Assembly: GCA_002353205.1 (NCBI GenBank)
Contig: DEJE01000032.1
Span: 1-6,830 of the forward strand
Reading direction: 5' to 3'
DNA: 6,830 nt
Source: Prevotella sp. UBA2756
Lineage (GTDB): Bacteria; Bacteroidota; Bacteroidia; Bacteroidales; Bacteroidaceae
This document shows, in pieces, positions 1-5,120 of this stretch; the stretch's first letter is position 1; each line of letters begins with the position of its first letter. Made by a program: the position numbers and the translations under genes. The notes below the pieces were generated by a model that had not been told where the DNA came from, made no database searches, and was given only the letters and a program-made list of their open reading frames with translations.

Positions 1-52
1 GAGCATCCTCGCACAGTAGGCAGCGTGCCGCCTCTTCATGGATGTGTATCAT
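1..52 (-). CDS. Partial CDS: N-terminus of a putative Fe-S protein of the dihydropyrimidine dehydrogenase / glutamate synthase small-subunit group
   Basis: Only the first 17 codons are in the window; the gene continues past base 1. Reading from the ATG at 52-50, the protein begins MIHIHEEAARCLLCEDA. The pattern E-A-x-R-C-L-x-C (Cys11 and Cys14) is the usual start of the Fer4_20-type domain. That domain binds 4Fe-4S clusters in dihydropyrimidine dehydrogenase (PreT/DPYD) and in NADPH-dependent glutamate synthase small subunits. No signal peptide is visible, so a cytoplasmic protein is expected, unlike the six lipoprotein genes before it. The start lies 9 bp after the stop of the VanX copy 1 gene, which suggests co-transcription. 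No clear Shine-Dalgarno sequence precedes it; the upstream bases are A/T-rich. The match rests on a very short stretch, so both reality and family are tentative, and which member of the group it is cannot be decided here. Confidence 0.5.
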   Translation of the reverse strand, partial: MIHIHEEAARCLLCEDA

Positions 53-61
53 ATCTTTTGA

Positions 62-856
62 TTATTTTAACTGTTTCACGGGGAAAGTAAAGTAGGTGTC
101 GGGGAAGGGCTCGTCTTTCAGCGTGAAGTGCCACCACTCGGTGTCGAGGGGCTTGAAGCCGTGGGCGAGCATGGCGCGGCGCAGAATCATGCGGTTCTTG
201 AACTGCTGCTCGGTGATGCTGCTCTTCGGCGTGGCGGACGATTTCGAGTTTTCGCCTGTGTATTCGCCCGTCTCGGGATTGCCGCAGAAGTCTGGGTGGC
301 TCTCGGGGCCGAACCAGTCGAAGGTACCGCCCATATCGAGTTCCTTCTCAGTTGCCATGTCGAAGAGGGTCAGGTCAACGGTGCTGCCGCGCGTGTGGCC
401 GCTCTTCTCCATGATGTACTCCTGCTCGAAGAGCACGCTCTTGTCGAGGTTGGGGTAGAAGTAGGGCTTCATCTCCGTAGCTGTGAGGTCAGCGGCCCAG
501 CGCACGAAGTGGTCCACGCCCTTCTGCGGACGGTAGGCATCGTAGATTTTCAGGCGGTAGCCCTGCTGTCGCACGTCGTCGCTCACCTCCTTCAGTGCTG
601 CTGCGGCCTGCTTGGTAAGCAGGGCCGTGGGCTCCTCGTAGCCGTCGATGCGCTGGCCCACGAAGTTGTACGTGCCGTAGTAGCGTATTTCTAAGATAGC
701 ATCGGGCACCACGTCGGTCAGGGTTACAAACTGGCTGCTGTCATCCGTCGGACTGACCACAGGGTTATCGTCCTCGCTGCCGCAGCAGGTGATCACACAT
801 ACGCCGCAAATAATTACGAGGATGGCGGCGGCCATCCATAGCTTCTTTTGTTTCAT
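62..856 (-). CDS. VanX-type D-Ala-D-Ala dipeptidase lipoprotein (M15D), copy 1
   Basis: This is a predicted zinc D,D-dipeptidase that cleaves D-alanyl-D-alanine (264 aa). Residues 1-25 form a lipoprotein leader: basic start, hydrophobic core, then V-I-T-C-C with Cys25 (or Cys24) lipidated. The acidic stretch GSEDDN follows and resembles the Bacteroidetes surface-export signal. The catalytic domain covers about residues 41-264. It has all VanX landmarks: D-A-Y-R-P with Arg109, zinc ligands His154 and Asp161 in S-G-H-T-R-G-S-T-V-D, and E-W-W-H with catalytic Glu240 and zinc ligand His243. The mature part is about 88% identical by eye to copy 2 at 4236-5063, but the linker after the Cys is unrelated. 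It is the last lipoprotein gene of the run and starts 12 bp after the cupin stop. No vanH or vanA ligase genes are nearby, so a scavenging or cell-wall role is more likely than glycopeptide resistance. The family call is firm; the physiological role is inferred. Confidence 0.9.
   Translation of the reverse strand: MKQKKLWMAAAILVIICGVCVITCCGSEDDNPVVSPTDDSSQFVTLTDVVPDAILEIRYYGTYNFVGQRIDGYEEPTALLTKQAAAALKEVSDDVRQQGYRLKIYDAYRPQKGVDHFVRWAADLTATEMKPYFYPNLDKSVLFEQEYIMEKSGHTRGSTVDLTLFDMATEKELDMGGTFDWFGPESHPDFCGNPETGEYTGENSKSSATPKSSITEQQFKNRMILRRAMLAHGFKPLDTEWWHFTLKDEPFPDTYFTFPVKQLK
65..742 (-). repeat. Direct repeat, left copy (VanX copy 1 coding sequence)
   Basis: The part of the gene coding for the mature dipeptidase from D-S-S-Q-F onward is repeated in the same orientation at 4239-4919. 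DNA identity is high, with exact blocks such as one of about 47 bp around 152-198. The copies flank about 3.5 kb holding four other genes, so homologous recombination between them could delete the interior. Confidence 0.85.
755..856 (-). repeat. Leader cassette, VanX copy 1
   Basis: The first 34 codons are shared in DNA and protein with the leaders of neighbouring genes. The closest match for the stretch from V-I-T-C-C to D-D-N-P-V-V is the hydrolase leader at 2937-3038. The hydrophobic core L-V-I-I-C-G-V-C-V matches VanX copy 2. Confidence 0.75.
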
Positions 857-868
857 TATTATAAGAGT

Positions 869-1345
869 TTAGTCTAATGGTATCTCCGGATGCTGCACGG
901 CCAGGGGCAGACCCTCCTGCGAGAGATAGAACATGTAGAGGATGACGGGCTTCGTACCCCGGTTCTCGCCGTGGTGGATGGTGTTCACCATCTCCACGAC
1001 CACCTCGCCCTCATGCACCGTCTTCTCTTTGCCGTCCTGTCCGATGATGGTCAGTTCGCCCTGCACCAGTATGCCGTAGTTCATCACGGGGTGATGGTGC
1101 CAGCCCAGCTTCTGCCCAGCGGGAAACTCATACTTCACCGCCACCAGTTCGGGGCGGCCCTGCAGGTAGTCGGGCAGCTCCACACCGTCCCAGCTCTGCG
1201 AGGTGCGTATCAGTTCCGTGGATACCACTTGCGGTGTCACCGCGTTGTCTGCATGTGCCTTCTCACAGGCTGTCAGAACTATACTTGTTGCGCCGCAGAT
1301 AATGATGAGGATGGCGGCGAGCATCCATAGTTTCTTCTTTCTCAT
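869..1345 (-). CDS. Small cupin-domain lipoprotein
   Basis: This is a 158-residue predicted lipoprotein with a single cupin barrel; its function is unknown. I place the start at the ATG at 1345-1343 because the protein then begins with the same leader as its neighbours (MRKKKLWMLAAIL). A longer in-frame start at 1456 would add 37 basic residues and overlap the YkuD gene. The leader ends in the good lipobox L-T-A-C with Cys27, followed by EKAHADN, which lacks the acidic patch of most neighbours. Cupin motif 1 is G77 to G96, with His83, His84 and His85; the usual Glu is missing and Asn89/Tyr90 stand there. Motif 2 is G113 to N128, with His124 or His125. Metal binding is plausible but with altered ligands. 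A 74-bp spacer, the longest inside the run, separates it from the YkuD gene; AAAGGA a few bases before the ATG may be a ribosome site. A sugar- or amino-acid-related enzymatic role cannot be read from sequence. Confidence 0.8.
   Translation of the reverse strand: MRKKKLWMLAAILIIICGATSIVLTACEKAHADNAVTPQVVSTELIRTSQSWDGVELPDYLQGRPELVAVKYEFPAGQKLGWHHHPVMNYGILVQGELTIIGQDGKEKTVHEGEVVVEMVNTIHHGENRGTKPVILYMFYLSQEGLPLAVQHPEIPLD
1292..1345 (-). repeat. Leader cassette, cupin gene
   Basis: The first 18 codons match the shared leader. Similarity then ends and a different lipobox (L-T-A-C) follows, so the repeat is shorter here. Confidence 0.7.
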
Positions 1346-1419
1346 AGTTCCTTTACTATTATGTTTTGTCGTCTTTCTCCTTCGTTCTGTAATCTGTCTC
1401 ATGATTGTCTTCCTTGTTT

Positions 1420-2040
1420 TTATTCCCTGACCGTGACGACCAGCGACAGGTCGCAACGGCGGAGTATCTCTATCATCTTGTCCTCGTCGAGGGCAATGCA
1501 GCCGCCGGTATAGGACTTAGGCCCTTTGCAGTGGATGAAGATATTGCTGCCCTTGGGCCATTCGCAACTGAGATTGAAGTCGGTGGTCAGCCCGTAGTTG
1601 TACTGCGGCACGGTGTGGTACATGTCCTCGCCCTTACAGCCGTAGTGGTGGACGGCGGCGGTGTCGATTACCTGATTGTAGTACGGCCCTTCCTCGTCGC
1701 AAGCGAAGATGGATGTCGTGACGTCGATATAGGGGATAGCTGTGCCGGGGTTGGGCTTCACACCGAAGGCCTTCATCACGTGTAGCGTACCGGTGGGTGT
1801 CTTGGCATCACCCTCACCCGTCTTGCCAATGCCATTTTTGCCAATGTACACGTCGGTGGTGAATATTTCCTTGCCGTCGATGGTCAGCCGGGCCTTGGCC
1901 TCGCTGCCACGAACATCGAACACTTCGAGCAACTGTCCCTTGGCAGCGGCATTGTCATCGTTGCTGCCGCAAGAGGTCATTACATATACGCCGCAGAGGA
2001 TGAGGATGGCGGCAAGCAACCATAGTTTCTTTTGTTTCAT
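1420..2040 (-). CDS. YkuD-type L,D-transpeptidase lipoprotein
   Basis: This is a 206-residue lipoprotein with a YkuD (L,D-transpeptidase catalytic) domain. Such enzymes use a catalytic Cys to make 3-3 peptidoglycan crosslinks, attach proteins to peptide stems, or hydrolyse stems. The leader ends in M-T-S-C with Cys24, followed by GSNDDN, an acidic patch of surface-export type. The domain covers about residues 38-204. Its entry motif at 69-86 (G-K-N-G-I-G-K-T-G-E-G-D then T-P-T-G-T) is typical. The active site has His170 in F-I-H and Cys181 in T-G-G-C-I-A-L, about ten residues later. There is no LysM or other wall-binding module, so the protein is essentially leader plus catalytic domain. Several extra Cys residues (114, 135, 159, 171, 196) could form disulfides. 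It starts 11 bp after the hydrolase stop codon. The family call is confident; whether it is transpeptidase or carboxypeptidase, and on which side of the outer membrane it acts, is open. Confidence 0.88.
   Translation of the reverse strand: MKQKKLWLLAAILILCGVYVMTSCGSNDDNAAAKGQLLEVFDVRGSEAKARLTIDGKEIFTTDVYIGKNGIGKTGEGDAKTPTGTLHVMKAFGVKPNPGTAIPYIDVTTSIFACDEEGPYYNQVIDTAAVHHYGCKGEDMYHTVPQYNYGLTTDFNLSCEWPKGSNIFIHCKGPKSYTGGCIALDEDKMIEILRRCDLSLVVTVRE
1951..2040 (-). repeat. Leader cassette, YkuD gene
   Basis: About 30 codons match the shared leader through the lipobox Cys and the D-D-N patch, including the DNA block GGATGGCGGC and the following CCATAGTTTCTTTTG as read on the plus strand. Confidence 0.7.
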
Positions 2041-2051
2041 ATTTGATTATG

Positions 2052-3038
2052 TTATTTTGAATTTTTGTTTCTCCACGCTCTGGCCCGCACGGCGATGTTC
2101 CTGGCGAGGCACTCGCTGTAGAGCCACGGCTCACAGCCGTGGATGTCGCCCACGTTGATGAGATCCTTATACGGTAGGTACTCCGAGCCGCTGTAGCCGG
2201 TGGCCACGAGCACGTGGTGCTCAGGTGCAAGGGTGATGGTGATGGTGTCGTGGAGCGTGGCGGGCGTGGCATCGGTGCGCCAGTTTACGGGGTTGATGCA
2301 GATGTCGGAGGCGGCGATAATGGGCTTGATGTACTTCACGTCCTTCACCGTGTTGTAACAGATGGTGACGCCCGTGTCGGTCTCGCCCTCGGCGGGACGG
2401 ATATGCGGACATTCGGCCATGTCAGCCTTGGTTACCTTGTAGCCCAAGACGTAGGCAGCGGCCAACTGCGAGTAGGTTTCGTCGCTGATGTGCTTCAGCA
2501 GTTCCACCACAGCCCTGCCGCCCTGGCTGAAGCCTGCGATGATGAGCGGACGGCTCTGGTCGCGCCGGGCCTGAAAGTGGTCGAAGGCCGTTCGGACATC
2601 GTCCATTGCCAACCTGACGCGGCTGTTGATGGTGTCCTCGTTCTGCGTCACCCAGGCATCGATGGTGGTGTGGCGGTAGTATGGGGCATAGAAACGGTTG
2701 CCGGGCGACATATAGGCTGCCACCTTGTTGATTTCCGTAGCCATGTGCTCGCGGTGCGTGGCGTTCCACACATCGGCGTAGTGGCACCGTCGCCCGTCCT
2801 CCGTCATCCAGTCCTCCTCCCATGTCGAGACCACGTAGAAGACGTCGGCCCCCGTGCCGAGAGCGTCACCTTCGGCTGTCACCCACATCGTCAGGTCGTC
2901 GTAGTCGGGAGCCACAGGCACGTATAGCTGCTCTGCCACCACAGGATTGTCATCCTTATTGTTGCAGCATGTTATCACACATGCGCCGCAGATAAAGAAG
3001 AAGATGGCGGCGAACATCCATAGTTTCTTCTGTCTCAT
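2052..3038 (-). CDS. DUF3089-like alpha/beta-hydrolase lipoprotein
   Basis: This is a 328-residue predicted lipoprotein with an alpha/beta-hydrolase fold resembling DUF3089 proteins, which are putative esterases or lipases of unknown substrate. The leader (MRQKKLWMFAAIFFFICGAC) ends in V-I-T-C-C, followed by NNKDDNPVV, nearly the same as VanX copy 1. Landmarks are A-D-V-F-Y-V near residue 64, F-Y-A-P-Y-Y-R at 116-122, and the nucleophile elbow G-F-S-Q-G-G at 169-174 with Ser171. N-P-V-N-W at 249-253 is also typical of the family. The most likely catalytic His is His300 in G-D-I-H-G; the acid residue is unclear. The start ATG overlaps the GH3 stop codon by four bases (ATGA), which indicates translational coupling and supports both the start choice and operon membership. 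A role in releasing ester-linked groups, such as O-acetyl groups from murein or glycans, would fit the neighbours but is only inference. Confidence 0.82.
   Translation of the reverse strand: MRQKKLWMFAAIFFFICGACVITCCNNKDDNPVVAEQLYVPVAPDYDDLTMWVTAEGDALGTGADVFYVVSTWEEDWMTEDGRRCHYADVWNATHREHMATEINKVAAYMSPGNRFYAPYYRHTTIDAWVTQNEDTINSRVRLAMDDVRTAFDHFQARRDQSRPLIIAGFSQGGRAVVELLKHISDETYSQLAAAYVLGYKVTKADMAECPHIRPAEGETDTGVTICYNTVKDVKYIKPIIAASDICINPVNWRTDATPATLHDTITITLAPEHHVLVATGYSGSEYLPYKDLINVGDIHGCEPWLYSECLARNIAVRARAWRNKNSK
2937..3038 (-). repeat. Leader cassette, DUF3089-like gene
   Basis: The first 34 codons align with the VanX copy 1 leader over about 100 bp of DNA, including the block ATCACACAT and the D-D-N-P-V-V codons. 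After this point the two proteins are unrelated. Confidence 0.75.
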
Positions 3039-4234
3039 CTATTATCTTTTATTTGCTTTTTCATTTTCAGTATGCGGCGCACGCTCTGGTTGATGCGTTC
3101 CTCGGTGAGCGTGCCGTCCTCCACGGCCTTGATGACGGCATCGAAGGCATCAACGAAGTTCTGCGGGCCAAGCACGATGTCGGCACCGGCCAGCAGCGTA
3201 CCCACGGCGGCCTCGGCATTGGTGTATTGCTGGGTGATGGCTCCCATCTCCATGGCATCGGTGATGATGATGTTCCGGTAGCCCAGTTCGCCGCGTAGTT
3301 TGTCTTGCAGGATGATGCTCGACATGGTGGCGGGGATGTCGGAGCCTGTCACGTTGGGCGTGGCGATATGGGCCGTCATAATCAACTGCGCGCCCCACGA
3401 GATGCTGGCCTTGAAGGTCGTCATCTCACAGGAGAGCATCTCGTCCCACGTCTTCAGGCTCTGCGCATAGCCGAAGTGCGTGTCGGCCTTGGTGTCGCCG
3501 TGGCCGGGGAAGTGCTTGATGCAGCCCGTCACGCCGGCATCCTTCAGCCCCTGCAGATAGCTGACGACCATCGGCGCGGCCACCTCGGGATTGTCGCTGA
3601 AGGCACGGGCACCGATGACGATGTTCTCAGGGTTGGTGTTCACGTCGGCCACGGGGGCGAAGTCGATGTCGAAGCCGTAGCGGCGCAGATAGGTGCCGAT
3701 GGTGTTGCCGCAGTGGTAGGCATTCTGCGCATCGCCCGTGGCACCGATGGCCGCCATCGACTCAAACTTCTCCACTGCGAAGTTCCCGTTGTTGGCGATG
3801 CGGGCCACGCGGCCTCCCTCCTCGTCGATGCAGAGCAGCGGCGAGCCGCCAAGGGCGCGTATCTGGGCGATGAAAGCCTTGAGTTGTGCCTCGTCCTCGA
3901 TGTTGTGGGCATAGAGGATGACGCCGCCCACGGGGTATTTCTCGTTCACGCCGCGCATGGTCTCGTTGACGGCCTGCAACTTGATGGCCCTGATGTCGTC
4001 CGTACTGCCGTCGACGCTGCTGGGCTGGTTGAAGTGGATGGTGGTGTCGAGACACTCGGGGCGCACATAGAACAGTTGCCCCACCTTCTCGCGCAGCGTC
4101 ATCCGCTGCAACTGCGCCTCCACCTCGTCGGTCGGAGGTGTCACCGGGTCGTCCTCGCTGGAGCACGAGGTGAGAATTGTAGAGCCGCTGGTAATGAGGA
4201 TGGCGGCCAGCATCCATAGTCTTATCTGTTTCAT
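3035..4234 (-). CDS. GH3 beta-N-acetylglucosaminidase lipoprotein (NagZ-like)
   Basis: This is a 399-residue glycoside hydrolase family 3 enzyme of the NagZ type, which removes N-acetylglucosamine from muropeptides or chitin-like oligosaccharides. The leader ends in L-T-S-C with Cys24, followed by SSEDDP. The TIM-barrel domain covers about residues 40-392. Diagnostic motifs are D-E-E-G-G-R-V at 137-143, the K-H-F-P-G-H-G-D-T loop starting at 240, and its continuation A-D-T-H. There His253 with Asp251 forms the acid/base dyad peculiar to NagZ-like GH3 enzymes. The nucleophile is Asp326 in I-T-D-A-M. There is no second GH3 C-terminal domain, as in single-domain NagZ. The Gram-negative model NagZ is cytoplasmic, whereas this one carries a lipoprotein leader and so should act outside the inner membrane. 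It starts one base after the VanX copy 2 stop and overlaps the next gene by 4 bp. The enzyme class is well supported; muropeptide as substrate is inferred from motif and neighbours. Confidence 0.92.
   Translation of the reverse strand: MKQIRLWMLAAILITSGSTILTSCSSEDDPVTPPTDEVEAQLQRMTLREKVGQLFYVRPECLDTTIHFNQPSSVDGSTDDIRAIKLQAVNETMRGVNEKYPVGGVILYAHNIEDEAQLKAFIAQIRALGGSPLLCIDEEGGRVARIANNGNFAVEKFESMAAIGATGDAQNAYHCGNTIGTYLRRYGFDIDFAPVADVNTNPENIVIGARAFSDNPEVAAPMVVSYLQGLKDAGVTGCIKHFPGHGDTKADTHFGYAQSLKTWDEMLSCEMTTFKASISWGAQLIMTAHIATPNVTGSDIPATMSSIILQDKLRGELGYRNIIITDAMEMGAITQQYTNAEAAVGTLLAGADIVLGPQNFVDAFDAVIKAVEDGTLTEERINQSVRRILKMKKQIKDNR
4145..4234 (-). repeat. Leader cassette, GH3 gene
   Basis: About 30 codons share the leader. 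The start (MKQIRLWMLAAIL) and the C-S-S-E-D-D patch are conserved, while the middle (T-S-G-S-T-I) has diverged more than in the other copies. Confidence 0.65.
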
Positions 4235-4235
4235 A

Positions 4236-5063
4236 TTACTTGCTCAATTGCTTGACGGGGAAAGTGAAGTAGGTATCGGGGAACGGTTCGTCCTTCAGGG
4301 TGAAGTGCCACCACTCGGTGTCGAAGGGCTTGAAGCCGTGGGCGAGCATGGCGCGGCGCAGAATCATGCGGTGGGCGAACTGCTCGGCGGTGATGCTGCG
4401 CTTCGGCTCGGCAGGGCTTTTGCTATTGTCGCCCGTGTATTCGCCCGTCTCTGGATTGCCGCAGAAGTCGGGGTGACTCTCAGGACCGAACCAGTCGAAG
4501 GTGCCGCCCATGTCGAGTTCCTTCTCTGTCGCCATGTCGAACAGTGTCAGGTCGAGGGTGGAGCCGCGCGTATGACCGCTCTTCAGGCAGATATATTCCT
4601 GGGGGAAGAGCACACTCTTGTCGAGGTCGGGATAGAAGTAGGGCTTCATCCGGGTGTCCTCCAAGTCCTGCGCCCAGCGCACGAAGTGGTCAACGCCCTT
4701 CTGCGGACGGTAGGCATCGTAGATCTTCAGGCGGTAGCCCTGAGCCATTACGTCGTCGCTCACCTTCTTCAGACTGTCGGCGGCTTGCTTGGTCAGCAAT
4801 GCCGTCGGCTCCTCGTAGCCGTCGATGCGCTGGCCCACAAAGTTGTACGTGCCGAAGTAGCGAATCTCCAAGATGACATCGGGCACCACGTCGGTGATGG
4901 TTACGAACTGGCTGCTGTCGATTCCCGACGTTCCGTCGCCTACCCGTAGCCTTTCGGTCGGGTTGACAACAGTTTTTGTCTCGCTTTTACGGAAGCAAGA
5001 AGAAACGCATACGCCGCAAATGATTACAAGGATGGCGGCGAGCATCCATAGTTTCTTTTTCAT
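4236..5063 (-). CDS. VanX-type D-Ala-D-Ala dipeptidase lipoprotein (M15D), copy 2
   Basis: This 275-residue protein is the first gene of the lipoprotein run and a close paralogue of the last. I chose the ATG at 5063-5061 because it gives the shared leader MKKKLWMLAAIL. An upstream in-frame ATG at 5111 would add 16 residues encoded through the hairpin region. The lipobox is V-S-S-C with Cys23, followed by FRKSETK, which is basic and lacks the acidic surface-export patch seen in copy 1. A roughly 25-residue linker unlike that of copy 1 leads to the catalytic domain at about 49-275. Arg119, zinc ligands His164, Asp171 and His253, and catalytic Glu250 are all present, so it should be active. The expected reaction is hydrolysis of D-Ala-D-Ala outside the inner membrane. 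Only one base separates its stop from the GH3 start. The paralogue comparison suggests the two copies differ more in location than in chemistry. Confidence 0.9.
   Translation of the reverse strand: MKKKLWMLAAILVIICGVCVSSCFRKSETKTVVNPTERLRVGDGTSGIDSSQFVTITDVVPDVILEIRYFGTYNFVGQRIDGYEEPTALLTKQAADSLKKVSDDVMAQGYRLKIYDAYRPQKGVDHFVRWAQDLEDTRMKPYFYPDLDKSVLFPQEYICLKSGHTRGSTLDLTLFDMATEKELDMGGTFDWFGPESHPDFCGNPETGEYTGDNSKSPAEPKRSITAEQFAHRMILRRAMLAHGFKPFDTEWWHFTLKDEPFPDTYFTFPVKQLSK
4239..4919 (-). repeat. Direct repeat, right copy (VanX copy 2 coding sequence)
   Basis: This is the counterpart of the repeat at 65-742, one codon longer owing to an extra Ser near the C-terminus. Similarity stops sharply upstream of D-S-S-Q-F, where the linkers of the two genes have nothing in common, and resumes in the leader segment. 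Confidence 0.85.
5004..5063 (-). repeat. Leader cassette, VanX copy 2
   Basis: The first 20 codons share the leader, with one codon fewer at the start (MKKKLW rather than MKQKKLW). The repeat ends just before the lipobox; the residues after Cys23 are unlike the other copies. Confidence 0.7.
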
Positions 5064-5078
5064 TGTCACTTCTTTAAA

Positions 5079-5106
5079 GAGGAAACGGACCAGTGTCCGC
5101 TCCCTC
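5079..5106 (-). terminator. Hairpin between the T9SS-protein gene and the lipoprotein operon (terminator or leader structure)
   Basis: Read on the minus strand, two 12-nt arms (5106-5095 and 5090-5079) enclose the 4-nt loop ACTG. Ten pairs are Watson-Crick and two are G-U, so the structure pairs fully only as minus-strand RNA. It begins 14 nt after the T9SS-gene stop and ends 15 nt before the VanX copy 2 start. The downstream T run is weak (CTTTAAAG), so this could be an imperfect intrinsic terminator, an attenuator or an RNA-stabilising 3' end. The structure is clear; the role is inferred. Confidence 0.5.
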
Positions 5107-5120
5107 AGCATGATTGTTGT

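Noticed and set aside
1346..1419. Small gene or regulatory RNA in the 74-bp spacer before the cupin gene
   Set aside because: It is purine-rich on the transcribed strand, but I saw no stable hairpin and no independent frame worth calling.
1346..1456. Longer cupin start with 37 extra residues
   Set aside because: The extension is basic and unlike a signal peptide, overlaps the YkuD gene, and would bury the shared leader inside the protein.
3305..4219. Long plus-strand open frame opposite the GH3 gene, and similar plus-strand frames elsewhere
   Set aside because: They mirror the codons of well-supported minus-strand genes in GC-rich DNA, and their His/Val/Gly-rich translations show no recognisable domain.
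62..5063. Glycopeptide (vancomycin) resistance cluster, because of two VanX homologues
   Set aside because: No D-Ala-D-Lac ligase, VanH dehydrogenase or VanRS pair is present, and both proteins are lipoproteins rather than cytoplasmic enzymes as VanX is.
5064..5111. Longer start for VanX copy 2 at 5111
   Set aside because: It would be translated through the hairpin and place 16 residues before the conserved leader.
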